From Delphinapterus leucas (taxonomy: Eukaryota > Chordata > Mammalia > Artiodactyla > Monodontidae), in the NCBI RefSeq assembly GCF_002288925.2, contig NW_022098030.1, positions 9,457,859 through 9,521,858 of the forward strand: DNA of 64,000 bases, written 5' to 3'. A program made the position numbers and the translations under genes. Numbering within the stretch: position 1 is the first letter of the stretch; each line of letters opens with the position of its first letter. Below, in pieces: positions 50,501 to 62,545 of this stretch. The notes below the pieces were generated by a model, which did no database searches, had not been told where the DNA came from, and saw only the letters and a list, made by a program, of their open reading frames with translations.

Positions 50501-51345
50501 CGTGTTTTTGTTGTCATTTGTTTCTATGTATTTTTTAATTTCTTCTTTGATTTCTTCAGTGATCTCTTGGGTATTTAGTAGCACACTGTTTAGCCTCCAT
50601 GAATTTGTGATTTCTTACAGTTTTTTTTCCTGTAATTGATTTCCAGTCTCATAGCATTGTGGTCAGAAAAGATGCTTGATATGAGTTCACGTTTCTTAAA
50701 TTTTTCAAGGCTTGATTTGTGACCCAAGATGTGATCCATCCTAGAGAATGTTCCATGTGCACTTGAGAACAAAGTGTATTCTGTCATATTTAGGTGGAAT
50801 GTTCTATAAATTTCAATTAGATCTACCTGGTTTCTTGTGTCATTTAAAGCCTGTGTCTCCTTATTTATTTTTTGTTTGGATGATCTGTCCATTGGTATAA
50901 GTGGGGTGTTAAAGTCCCCTACTATTATTGTGTCACTGTCGATTTCTCCTCTCATGGTTGTTAGCGTTTGCCTTATGCATTGAGGTGCTCCTATGTTGGG
51001 TGCATAAACATTTATAATTGTTATATCTTCTTCTTGGATTGATCCTTTGATCATTATGTAGTGTCCCTCCTTATCTCTTGTAACAGTCTTTATTTGAAAG
51101 TCTATTTTATCTGATATGAGTATTGCTACTTCAGCTTTCTTTTGATTTCCATTTGCATGAAATATCTTTTTCCATCCCTTCACTTTCAGTCTATATGTGT
51201 TCCTAGGTCTGAAGTGGGTCTCTTGTAGACAGCATATATGTGGGTCTTGTTTTTCAATGCATTCAGCCAGTCTATGTCTTCTGGTTGGGGCATTTAATCC
51301 ATTTACATTCAAGGTTATTATCGATATGTATGTTCCTATTACTAT
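47545..51345 (-). pseudogene. L1 ORF2 (endonuclease-reverse transcriptase), broken
   Basis: ORF2 encodes the endonuclease and reverse transcriptase that drive target-primed reverse transcription (family knowledge). The likely ancestral start codon at 51343-51345 now reads ATA. The endonuclease block (to 50590) keeps LQETH, VGDFNTP and FSDHN. The frame then changes near 50587, between 50486 and 50339, near 49745, near 49620 and near 48200. Extra stops lie near 48957 and 47893. RT landmarks are [26 protein letters not shown] and LFASDMILY. The last should be FADD in active elements, so one catalytic Asp is Ser. The C-terminal parts [14 protein letters not shown] and MWHIYTMEYYSAM remain. Confidence 0.93.
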
Positions 51346-51489
51346 TTTCTTAATTGTTTTGCGTTTGTTTTTGTGGGTCTTTTTCTTCTGTTGTGTTTCC
51401 CACTTAGAGAAGTTTCTTTGGCATTTGTTTAAACCTGGTTTGGTGGTGCTGAATTCTCTTAGCTTTTGTTTGTCTGAAAAGCTTTTGGC

Positions 51490-52308
51490 TTAGCCATCAA
51501 ATCTGAATGAGATACTCGCTGGGTAGAGGAATCTTGGTTGTAGGTTTTTCTCTTTCACCACTTTAAGTATATCCTGCCACTCCTTTATGGACTGCAGAGT
51601 TTCCACTGAAAAATCAGCTGATAACCTTATGGGGATTCCTTTGTATGTTATTTTTTGTTTTTCCCTTGCTGCTTTTAATACTTTTTCTTTGAATTTAATT
51701 TTTGTTAGTTTGATTAATATGTGTCTTGGTGTGTTTTTCCTAGGGTTTATCCTGTATGGGACTCTCTGTGCTTCCTGGACTTGGGTGACTATTTCCTTTC
51801 CCGTGTTAGGGAAGTTTTCCACTATAATCTCTTCAAATATTTTCTCAGACCCTTTCTTTATCTCTTCTTCTTCTGGGACCCCTATAATTCGAATGTTGGT
51901 GTGTTTAGTGTCGTCCCAGTGGTCTCTGAGATTGTCTTCAATTCTCTTCATTCTTTTTTCTTTATTCTGCTCCTCGGCAGTTATTTCCACCATTTTGTCT
52001 TCCAGCTCACTTATTCGTTCTTCTGCCTCAGTTATTCTGTTATTGGCTCCTTCTAGTGTGTTTTTCATTTCAGTTTTTGTGTTGTTCATCTCTGTTTGTT
52101 TGTTCTTCAGTTCTTCTAGATCTTTGTTAAAGATTTCTTATATTTTCTCAATCCGTGCTTCCATTCTATTTCTGAGATTCTGGATCATCTTTACTATCAT
52201 TACTCTGAATTCTTTTTCAGGTCGATTGCCTGTTTCCTCTTCATTTACTTGGTCTTGTAGGTTTTTACCTTGCTCCTTCATCTGTGACATATTTTTTTGC
52301 CATCTCAT
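51490..52308 (-). pseudogene. L1 ORF1 with one nonsense codon
   Basis: ORF1 encodes the L1 RNA-binding chaperone that forms the ribonucleoprotein (family knowledge). The frame starts ATGAGATGGCAAAAAAAT at 52308 and is 272 codons long. A TAA at 52138-52140 (codon 57), probably from CAA, is the only stop. Downstream residues remain open: a coiled coil (NRITEAEERISELEDKM), the RRM region with IRIIGVPEEEE, and the C-terminal domain (ITYKGIPIRLSADFSVETL), ending at 51490. Translation from the next Met (52089) would give a 199-residue product that keeps part of the coiled coil, the RRM and the C-terminal domain. Confidence 0.92.
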
Positions 52309-53621
52309 TTTTATTTTTTGATTTTTTTTAATGAGTGGGATTGTGTTCCTGTTTTACTGGTTGTTTGGCTTGAGGCTTCCAACAGTGGAGTCTGTAGGCT
52401 ATTGGGAAGAGCTGGGTCTTGGTGCTGAGATGAGGACCTCTGTGAGACCTCACGCCAATGAATATTCCCTAGGGTCTGAGGTTCTCTGTTAGTCCAGTGT
52501 TTCGGACTCAGATATCCCATGGCAAGAGCTTCTGCCCGACCCTGGGCTCGCAAATCAATATCCCACAAGCTGCATGTGGTGGCCAAAAAAAAAGAAAGAA
52601 CAATAACAAAGTAAAAAATAAAATTAGACTAGTAAACTAACCGATATGTTAGCAAGAATGTGAAAATAAAAATATAGATAAATCAACAACTGGAAGATAC
52701 ATCAGTAGCACAATAGTAAAAAAGAGGAGGAGTGGGGAAAAAAAAAAGAAAAGAGCATGGCGGGGGGAGGGGGGAGGCCTTGGCTGTGGAGAGAGGGGCC
52801 TAAGCAAGCGTGAGGTTTGGGTGGTGGGCGGGGCCAATGCTCAGGACCCACAGGGCTGGAAAAGGCCCTGGGGGCTGTGGAGTTGGGGCTTAGCCTCAAG
52901 GAACAGAAGGTGCCCCGGCATGCCTCCTACCCCTGGTCTCAGAGGGCAGGGGACCTCACCTGGGAGCCTAGCAGACTTCCTGGGCTCGAGTGGGTGGGGC
53001 AAACGCCCTCCTCTCCTCTCCTGCTCCTCCAGTCTGGTGTCTGGGAAAGCCCCTCTGGCCTGCCTCTCCTGATCTTCCTGGACTCCCTCCTATGCTCCCA
53101 GGACCAATGCAGCTGAGGGGTCCAGGAAGAAGGGGCCTTGGAGGGCAGGGGACCGGCCTGGGAGCTCAGCAGGCTCCCTGTGCCCGAGTGGGCGGGGCAA
53201 TAGCCCTTTGCTCCTCTCCCACTCCTCCCAGAGGGCCCCTCCTGATATCCCTGGCCTCCCTCCTATGCCCTCAAGGACCCATGTGGCCTGGAGGGGGGTT
53301 TGGAGGGCAGGGTATCAACCTGGGAGCTCAGCAGGCTCCTTGGGCCCAAGTGGGCCAAGGCAATCGCCTTCCACTCCTCTCCCACTCTTCCTGGAGAGTC
53401 ACTCCCACCTACCTCTCCTGATCTCCCCCCCCCCGGGGGCACCGATCTTGTCTGGCCTCCACTTCCCCTCCCCCCTCAGTCCCCCTCTGTCCTACCAGTT
53501 CACTCTGGGGTTCCTCCCTTCTCCTTGGGGGTCAGAGTCCCCCACCAGCGGCCGGCAGGTGCCCTAGTTGTGGGGAGACACTAACTCCACATCTTCCCAC
53601 ACCACCATCTTGACTCCTCCC
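52309..53621 (-). promoter_or_regulatory. L1 5' UTR, internal promoter region
   Basis: The segment upstream of ORF1 is about 1.3 kb. The distal 0.8 kb is GC-rich with imperfect internal repeats (the ggcaggggac / gcaggctcc blocks near 52940, 53150 and 53310 recur at roughly 170-bp spacing). It begins ggaggagtcaagatggtgg, which carries the YY1-type aagatgg core near the start, as in other mammalian L1 promoters. Promoter activity is known for the family but is not shown here. Confidence 0.75.
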
Positions 53622-53744
53622 TCCCTAAGTAACACTGATCTCTTTTTTTGTTTGTTCAAAACTTCAAAATTCCCCCAGGTATCAGTCTCATTAAACAAAT
53701 TTGTATCCATCTACCTAATGTCTTAAATGTCTACACTATCTTAA

Positions 53745-54145
53745 ATGTTCTCTGTCACCTTCAGTTTAAATTCCAGTTCTTCCACAAAACATCCCCAACT
53801 TCTCCTGGCTACATTAATCCCTGACTTCTCAAAGTTCTCTAGTCTTACAAGTTTGTACCATATATGAAAGATATATTGTAAAGGTCAAGTCTAAGTTGTT
53901 AAGGCCCAAAATGACACTAAGCATATATAATCTTAATGATTATCACACTCTTCAGAAATAAGTGTCACTGCTCCCACAGGAATACAAGCTCCTAGAGGAC
54001 AGGGATTTGTCTGTTTTCTTCACTGAAGTAAACTATCCACAGCAACTGGACCAGCACCTGGCACAGGGCAGGCACTCAACACTAGATGGATGAATGGGCA
54101 TGTGAGCGATTGAGTAAATGACTGATTGAATGAACGAAAGAACAA
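53745..54145 (+). mobile_element. L2 LINE 3' relic
   Basis: Forward L2 end: acaaaacatccccaacttct, caagctcctagaggacaggg, gcacctggcacagggcaggc, actcaacactagatgga, tgaatgggc. Confidence 0.8.
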
Positions 54146-55364
54146 TGAACCAAGAAAGCAGTCTTGAAGGGAGCTGCAGGGCAGATATGAGTGCAGTATT
54201 AGATACACCAGAATCTTGATACAATGATCGAACTGTCCAATCTGATCTCTCTAGTCTACATATCTATAAAGGACAATACGGAGAGGGGATTCTTTACCCC
54301 AGGATTTTTTGAAGTCTACATGGCTAGGTGATAATGCAGCTCCTCATTTCTTTAACTTACATATTTATGTCGCTGTCCATACCTTCTTTAACAAATCATT
54401 AATTTTTCCTGATGGGTACTATATTAACTCAGGAGTCAGAACAATGGTAAAGCATTTAAAGGTCCCAGTAGCTAATAAGGCCTGTCTTCCTTACTGTAGA
54501 AAAAAGTTCAAATGTTTTTTAAATATATTTGAAACATGAAGCCAGGTCAAGTTCCTAATCTTTAGGGCTCTTTTTAATCAATGAAGAATAGGAGAAGAAT
54601 ATAGTGTCTTAAAGAAAAGAAAAAAGGAGAGGGAGAGACAGAGAGAAGGAGGCAGGGAGAAAAGGAGTCAGGAAGACAAGACTTTTAATCATTAGATTTG
54701 TAAGTTCACCTGAACAAGATGACAAGTAATCAAATTACAAAAAAACCTTTGGGCATCATCAGCTCTAAATGAAGAGCCTTAAAATATCCACTTCCCTTTC
54801 TGAGTTCTTCAGGAAGTGATCTGTAGTATTAGGAAGGCTTGTAAAAAAAATATAACACTGGACAAACGTAAGGCATTACAGGTATGAGGGATGGATATTC
54901 TTGAAACAGCAATGTTAGTTCCTTCAAAAGGATGCTATTGTGGGATGTGAGAAACTTCTAGGTAACTGCATACCTCCGAGTGATGGGAGACTATGGTCCT
55001 AGGGAGGAAGCTATTTTTAATCTCATTTCTAAACATTCCTGTTGAAAATGCAGTCACTTCCTAGTTTAGTGTCATACATAGAGAATAGAGAATAACATAA
55101 CATAGATAATATAATAACATAGAGAATAACAAAATTTAGCAAATGATAAATATAAAAATGGACTAACATCTTTGCAATGTTAGATAATAGTATCAGAATA
55201 TTCACATTTACTGCAATTCTCTAATGAACTCTGACTTCTAAAAAAAATAAAAAAAGTAACAGGAAAAACCATACATAAGTTCTTATGGCACATACTTTAA
55301 AATTAGCCAATTTGCAGAGAAGAGTAACTGTCTTAAAACGGATAAAAATAAAACCAGCTCACAT

Positions 55365-55495
55365 TAATGGAGCACTTAGTGTATGCTAGGCATTCAGAGA
55401 TTTCTACATAGTAACTCATTCAATCATCAAAAAAACCCTAGATTTGAGGTGTACTGAGACACAAAGAGGTAGAATCAGAATGTCCAGGTCAGGGC
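55365..55495 (-). mobile_element. MIR relic
   Basis: Reverse MIR: ggagcacttagtgtatgcta, ggcattcagag, aactcattcaatcatc, gtactgagacacaaagaggt. Confidence 0.7.
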
Positions 55496-57094
55496 ACTAT
55501 AAAAACAGCAGGCTTTATTTATCCATTCTCTCATGCAGCCAGCTGCCTCATTAAGATAGGGACGAAAATATTACAAATCATCGCCAAAAAATCTGAAATA
55601 ACCTTGAAAAGGGCCAAATGTAACGTTGCACTCAAAAAGAACAATTAAACGTTACTTATCAGAATGTATTTACAGAACATTCAGAACTGGAGATTTGGGC
55701 TTGATGAGTTTGACAGAAAAGAAAAGAGATGCCAAATTCACATGGATCCTTACAGATTTAGTTCTCTTGGATTTTTAAAATTCTCAACCAGTACTTCTAA
55801 TGATGTTTGATTGCCCCAAGTGCTCCTCATTCAGACAGAAGGAAATGGCCAGTTTTCTAAAAGACGGGATGAGAGAATTATATAACACAGTAAATATAAC
55901 ATTGTCAAACTTTCCACTACCGCCGAACTGAACTATGTCACAGCCACCAACACATCGATCACCAAGTTCTTTAAAAAAAAAAAAAAATCACTGCCAAAGC
56001 AAATAACTTCTTATCTACTAGGGACGTAAACACAGTAAGACACACACCATCACTCCACTACCACCAGTAACAACACCAGCCAAGAAAAAAAGATTATGAA
56101 ACCAGTATTTACTTCTCAATTTTCTTCCAGTGACAGCTCCCCTTCACAATAAAAGTGCTTGGCCTTTGTATTAAGAGCAATAAATAAATATCCTCAACAT
56201 CTCTTTCTAAATAATTTGCAAAAAAAGAAAATTAAGGAAGATGCAGAAAAAGAAAAATTCAAGTACCCTTATATTACAAGCTAAATTTCTACTGAAGATA
56301 TATTTTTACAGCTGCTATGAACTTCTAGAGCTGGTTATTCTTGGAAACCACCTTCTGCTTACTTGGGCTTCCTTTAGGGGAGAATTGTTACCAAAGTTTA
56401 CTTTGCATGATTAATTTGAATGAATTTGGTATCCAGAGAATAGTCAAGAGTGCTAAATTTGGACTTGAATTTACTTTCAAAATATAGGGTAAAGAGGAGA
56501 GCCCACAAACACAAAGCAGGATAGGAGATATCTGCTCCGTGAGCTCTCTGGTACTTGGATAAAATACAGAACAGGAAAAGAGAGGATTTGTCTTCTCAGG
56601 GTCACCTCAGGCAAACTTCACCACTCTAGATTTCCTCCACTATAAAGGAAGAAGATTAATATCCTCTTGACAGAAGTATTAAAGATCCAGATAAAAGTAA
56701 AAATGAATGTGAAATTCCTTTGTAAAATGCATGCGACTTGTAGGAAATTGAATGAATGATACTACTATAAAGATATTATCCCGAAATTGGATAAGAGTCT
56801 CTCTGGAGAGCCTGTATGATTTAAATCACATGGGTGTGTGTATCAGCTAAGGTTCTAGATAAAGTCTGCAAACTAGAGCCTACTGGCCAAATCTAGTGCA
56901 CACCTGCTTTTCAGATGAAGTTTTACTAAAACACAGAACATCCAGTTGTTTGCAGTAATCCAGCAGAGCTGAACTGTTGTCATGGAGTCCAAATGACGGA
57001 AAGTATTTACTATCTGGCCCTTGACGCTGAACGTTTGCTGACCTCTGAGACAGAGAATACAATATGGCAAGCTCTCAGTCTAGATCACTGTTTG

Positions 57095-57294
57095 TTTGTT
57101 TGTTTTTTTGCAGTACGCGGGCCTCTCACTGTTGTGGCCTCTCCCTTTGCGGAGCACAGGCTCCAGACGCGCAGGCCCATGGCTCACGGGCCCAGCCGCT
57201 CCGCGGCATGTGGGATCTTCCCGGACCGGGGCACGAACCCGTGTCCCCTGCATCGGCAGGCGGACTCTCAACCACTGCGCCACCAGGGAAGCCC
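57095..57294 (-). mobile_element. CHR SINE, short GC-rich subtype, reverse
   Basis: The minus-strand copy lacks the usual ccgctgagcctgcgcg part near 57175, so the body is shorter than its siblings. The tail reads gcaaaaaaacaaacaaacaa on the minus strand. The perfect 15-bp duplication ctagatcactgtttg flanks it (57080-57094 and 57295-57309). Confidence 0.95.
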
Positions 57295-57949
57295 CTAGAT
57301 CACTGTTTGACACTTGACAATGTTATTTCTTTTAGTTTTTTTTTTCTTCTTTTAAAATTTCCCTATAGAGAATAGCAAATTCAATTTGTTATTTCAAGAA
57401 AACATGCTCTTTTTCTTGCATGGAAAAAAGGATCAAAGCCAATTTCTAATTCCGGGCCTAAAATGACAGTACTGCTCATGTGAAATGACATAAGGAAACA
57501 ATTATGTGGACGAGAATAGGGAATTAAGAACTAGAAAGTATGATGGACTTCTAGGAGAATCCATTTCAGAAAACCAAGTGTTAACTGTATTTGAGTTTAG
57601 AAGATAATGAAAAAAATAACTTCAAATCATCATGATAAAAGGGAGATATGAAGATATTTTAATACAAATAGATTCCTCTGAAAGGTGAAACAAAACATAG
57701 AGCCCACTTCGGTTTGCAATAAATGCTTGGTCCTCAAAAAATATTATTATAAGTACTTGGGATCTAATCTTCTGTTCCGGCAATGAATGAAGAACTTAAT
57801 ATCTGCATAATAATTCCATTTTTCCAATCAGATTATTTCAAAGACAGAGAAAGTTATGATTTTACTAAAAAAAGATTAGCAATAAAATTATTTTTAAAAT
57901 TATGATTAAAAATAGTATGATATAATTTGGTTCTTGAAGCATCCCCAGA

Positions 57950-58080
57950 AACTCCCATATTAGGAAAATAACCCCTGGAGAGGTTAAATGACTTGTCCAC
58001 AATTACACAAGCAGGTAGTGGCAGAAACTGTGAGAACCCAGGCCTCCTGATTAGAACTGCAGGATTTATGTCATTATGCC
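57950..58080 (-). mobile_element. MIR relic
   Basis: Reverse MIR core: tggagaggttaaatgacttg, tccacaattacacaagcagg, gaacccaggcctcctgatta. Confidence 0.75.
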
Positions 58081-58509
58081 ACATGGCCATGCTTTTCACA
58101 GTGTGTTCCCTTTTCTCTGAAATCACAACTTCTCTCAAATGTCTAACATTTTTCAGAGGCTCGCATGTAATTAACCCAGAAAAAGGCCACCAGCAGGATG
58201 CAAAGAGGTAGCTTCAAACAACCTTTATGTTGTCTGATGTAAATCAGCAAATGTCTTAATGGCATATTAAATTTTTATAGAATCGTTCTCCCATAATTAA
58301 CTTGATGTTATTTCTCTTTTAAAGCTGCTCAGAAGTAAATCTACCTCTAGGAAATAAGCTGGGACATATTTTAGGATGGCCATTTCTTTAAAGGGGTAAA
58401 GAAATACTCCAAATTCTGTTCCATCTTTAAATATGTTTAGTTTGTCTAAAAATATGCTTCCTTTTTTAAAAAAAAGTAAAGGTATGGAATTGGGTCTATC
58501 TTAGATTTT

Positions 58510-58550
58510 AAAAGCACCTTTACAAAAAAAAAAAAAAAAAGCACCTTTAC
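58510..58550. repeat. duplication aaaagcacctttac around a poly(A) run
   Basis: The 14-bp word aaaagcacctttac occurs at 58510-58523 and 58537-58550, separated only by A residues. The arrangement is that of a target duplication flanking a retroposon of which only the poly(A) tail was inserted. Confidence 0.75.
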
Positions 58551-60189
58551 ACTTTGATAAAACCCCTGGTCACAGCTAAAAAAAAGTCAATAACATGCAC
58601 TTAAATAGAACACAATTACTTCTGCATGTGTAAGACATATGTAATACACACGGAGAGGCAAATATATGGAAAAGACTTAGAAGTACCTCGATTCCTATTT
58701 ACACTATAAGCCGTTGTTACTCATTCAAGGACCAAGGGCTGCATGTACAAAACACACAGTCAAGAAAGCAATCAAATACTGATGTCAGATTCTTACTGCA
58801 GAAAATTGCATTTATGTAGGGGCCTACAATTTATCATAATTTTGAAAAAAACAAAATAAGGATCTAAGCATCTGACCTAAACATAACCCCAAGGAAGATA
58901 CCTTGATTACCCAAACTCCATAACCAATTTGTTAAACAGTAAATAAGACAGGAAAGCATATTAAAGACACCAGTGAAAACATGCAGCAGTCTCAGTAAGA
59001 CTTTAACCAACTACATGGCCTGAGGTCAGAGCTTTTTTCTACAGATCTTATTAAACCTGAAAAATTTTTTTTAAAAAAAGGGAAAACAACAACAACCCTA
59101 CATCTTTTAAAAACAGTAACTACAGCTCCAAACTCCCTCATTCTTAATTTCAAAATATGGAATTAAGATTTTGGTGATAGTTGCAAAAACTTGGTAAACA
59201 CACTCAAAACCAACATAACCTATACACTTTAAATAGACCAATTTTATGATATGCGAAATGTATCTCAATAAAACTGTCAAAAAATACAAAAAAAGCCCAA
59301 CGTGAACTGACATGAGGCTATTTACAGTCTTTATGCCATTTATTGTAAATATTCATATATTTCCCTTCAGAAATACTAAAAGTTTCTTACTTTGAAATGC
59401 TGCCATGTTGGGGGTGTTATCGAATACAGAGTTTAGGCACCATTACTTCCAAATAATTTTTTAAAAAAACAGAATTACATCTGGCCTCAAAGGTTATGGG
59501 TATTGCATCAGGGAACTTAGAGCCCTTTTTTATAGAAATACAGGAAAGCTCAAATTCCAGAAACACTCTTTACAATCCTCGTCCAACAAGACCCGACATC
59601 CTGTGCAGGGTAGGACCCACTAAGACACACAGGCACTTGTTGGCATCACAACATTGCTAGTTATTCTAAGCTGTTTTATAATTTTAATGAAATTTATAGG
59701 AAAAAGTTTTTAACCTGAATTCTAAAACCACCTCTGTATCACAGACTCATCTTTTCTTTTATAAAGCCACTAGGAATGCATCGCCTATCGCCTATACGCG
59801 TAAATAAGTTAATAAGGTTGATTAGCAGTGATGCGGCAATATGAAATTCGGAGCCAAGCCAAAGGTTTCACTGTGAACTGACTCCAGATAATTCTTTTTT
59901 GCATGCTTTTGAGAAACACCATGCATTTCAGAGGAGGGAGAGGAGCTATAAGGAGCTTCAGAAGCAAATCTAACCCAGTCCAACCTCAAAGGAGGTATGT
60001 ACAAGGCCTCTCTTTTAAATCTGTTCAGTGTAGGACAAAGCCATGGCGGACATGCTATGCCCTTGCAAGCCAATGGGATGTTGATGATCAAGCTCAGAAT
60101 ACTCAATGACTATTTCTCTTCTGGGACAGGAAGATGCAAAAGAAAAAGAGTATCCAGCCCTTGTTCTAAAGGAGGCTTCTAAACCAACT

Positions 60190-60236
60190 ACACACACACA
60201 CAGGCACACACACGCGCACACACACACACACACACA
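60190..60236. repeat. (CA)n microsatellite
   Basis: An imperfect CA tract with one agg interruption and a short cgcg block. Confidence 0.9.
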
Positions 60237-60309
60237 AAATCAGTATTACTCATATAATACCTTAAATAATCAGGCCACATTTTACTTGAAGGAACTCAAC
60301 TGAAAGATA

Positions 60310-60475
60310 ATGTGCTGCACTGGAAATGATCACTGGATTTACAATTAGCACTGTCTTTGAAATCCAGCTTCACTGCATGCTAATCAATTCGGGGGAATTC
60401 ACTCAATCTCTTGTAAAATGGGTACAAATAATGACCCCACAGGGTCACTGTGACAGTTAAATTAGAAAACAAATG
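60310..60475 (+). mobile_element. MIR relic
   Basis: Forward MIR: gatcactggatttacaatta, gaaatccagcttcactgca, caatctcttgtaaaatgggt, cacagggtcactgtgacag. Confidence 0.7.
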
Positions 60476-60477
60476 TA

Positions 60478-60570
60478 AATTCCAAGAGAACAGAAATTTT
60501 GTCTGTTTTCTTAACTGCTTTATCCTCGACATCTAGAAAGGTGCCTCATACCTAGAGGACACTCAGTACC
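60478..60570 (+). mobile_element. L2 3'-end relic
   Basis: Forward L2 end: aattccaagagaacagaaat, tttgtctgttttcttaactg, ctagaaaggtgcctcatacc, ggacactcagtacctat. Confidence 0.65.
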
Positions 60571-61084
60571 TATTTTTCAAAAAATGAAAAAATAAGAAAG
60601 CATCTAGCAAACTTCTAGTCACATGACAGGTATTGAGGGAGAAAAAAAATGGAAGTTGACTCTGAACCCAAGTTAAATGCACCCACATGAAATGTTTCTA
60701 AAAACAGTTAAGAACAGAACAAAATCTTGGATGAGCAGAGCTACTGAGATGCCACTGCTTTTCTGTCACTCAAGACTCTTCCCTCACCAGACTAAATAAA
60801 TTTGTCAGACACGTGTGCACTTCATATGAAATTCTATTAGCATTAAGGCAGAGTCATATAATTTGTACACGTCTTATACTTCCTAGGGACTGGGATAATA
60901 TATTATCCATCTTTGTATTTTTAGCACACATAAAATCAGCTATTGCATGTGGAAGTGCAGGTTATTTATATTTAAAGCTGTTCCAGGTAAACAGCCTTGG
61001 TCCCAAAACCAAGTAATACGAAAGCGGTTGATTCTTTCATCATCCTATTTGCATCTTCCATTTTAACCAAACTTGTACAAAAAC

Positions 61085-61290
61085 AGTATAATGGAAAGAC
61101 CATGAGCTTTGGTGTCAAAACTTTGGAAGGAGATCCCTTCTCCCCTAGGCACTCTCTGAATCCTTGGGCAAATTATTTCACTCCTATAAACCTTAGTTTC
61201 CTTATCTGTAAATGAGGTTAATAATACCTACTCTCATAGAATTGAACAAAGAAATGCACAGAAGACACTTTGCTAGCACACCACGGTAAG
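61085..61290 (+). mobile_element. MIR relic
   Basis: Forward MIR in full order: gaccatgagctttggtgtca, ccttgggcaaattatttcac, tttccttatctgtaaatgag, aataatacctactctcatag. Confidence 0.8.
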
Positions 61291-62429
61291 CCTTGATCAA
61301 TGGTGGTTGTTATCGTAATTACCACCAGCTCTGTGTATATGCAAATGAAGGCTAATGAATTCAAATTGGGTATTTCTCTTCCTCTTTAAAGAATATGGAA
61401 GTCAGCAGAGCCATGGAGAAGATTATACTGCAGAATGCAAAAGAATCAAAGACTACAAATTACCCTGTCCAAGAACCAGAAACTTTCGGCTGTTGCTTTG
61501 ACAGCTTAAATTCAGCCCTTTTCTCACTCAGCCTGCCCATTTTTCAATTGGCACCTCTGTATTTTCTCCTTTCTGGCAATTTTACCTTCATTTTTGGAAC
61601 CATCCTCACTTTTGACATTAGGGTTGTCACTCATTCGAATATTCACCCAACAGTGAGAAACTAAAGTCATATCGTATGGTCAGAAGAAACTTTAAGCATC
61701 TTTAAGACACAAGTGGTGTCCACCACACTCCTGGAATTGCAAGCACCAGGGTGAACGATGATACACCAAGCTGATGACTCTACTGCTAATGCCTAAAACT
61801 TTTCTTCTCCAGGTTTGAGCCATGGTACCTTGGAGAGTTGGAAGAGGGTGTCAAAAAGGAGGTGCCCCAGTATTTATTACTTCTCCACCTCTAGACCAAC
61901 CTCAGACTCAGCATCCTCAAAGAGAAGATCCCTCTATTGAGGGGTAACCTATTCTAAACATAATATCCTGTTAGTAAAGGAAATTAACCAAATCAGGAAG
62001 AAAAACACTCTGATTTTAGTCACTTTGTGTTCAGCTTCTGGTAGCTACAAAAGTATGTGTTCCTATTGAAAGCAAGCTTAAATCAAGCTGGAGCCCTAAA
62101 ACAGCAAAAGGAAAATATTTGAGCCCTTAAGTGAAGCTAGTTCAGGGGGGTAGGGGAGGAAGGGGCAGGGATAGGAAAAAGATAGGCCTGGCGGGGAGGA
62201 AAACAATAACAAAACACAAACCAACTCAATTTCAAAAGGTGCCCTGGAATTATTAACACAGCAAAAGAGAAAGAACCTAGGGTGAAATAAGAAGCGCAGA
62301 GTCTTAATTAATGACATACTTGAGGGATGGTACATAGCAGTCCATTACAAGTCTCTAGTCTAAAGTGGCAAATAGAAAAGTATTTCCATAGTAACAAGTT
62401 TTTTATAAATTAAAGGCAGGGAAGCAATG

Positions 62430-62545
62430 TGCACAGTGGTAAAAGCACTGGACCTGGAGGACGAGGTACCATGCCAACTCTATGCTTGACTTATCCTGTG
62501 ACTAATTTCTGTGGGCCCCAAATTCTGTGAAAAGAGATGGGGTAG
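62430..62545 (+). mobile_element. MIR relic, 5' part
   Basis: Head of a forward MIR: cagtggtaaaagcactggac, ctggaggacgaggtaccatg, then gacttatcctgtgac. Confidence 0.6.

Larger units (their letters stand above)
47171..53621 (-). mobile_element. full-length LINE-1, inactive, same strand as TMTC2
   Basis: A 6.45-kb L1 with all parts in order on the minus strand: a GC-rich 5' UTR beginning gggaggagtcaagatggtgg (about 1.3 kb), ORF1, a short spacer, ORF2 and a 374-nt 3' UTR. The duplication tccctaagtaa is present at 47160-47170 and 53622-53632. The expected poly(A) at the 3' end has decayed to an AT-rich run. Both reading frames are broken, so it cannot be autonomous. The artiodactyl-type sequence and few ORF1 defects suggest moderate age. 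Confidence 0.95.

Noticed and set aside
51587..52321. 244-residue plus-strand open frame
   Set aside because: It is the antisense shadow of L1 ORF1.
52817..53584. Overlapping plus-strand frames of 83-143 residues rich in Pro and Gly
   Set aside because: They lie antisense to the GC-rich L1 5' UTR, where stop codons are rare; no protein family is recognisable.
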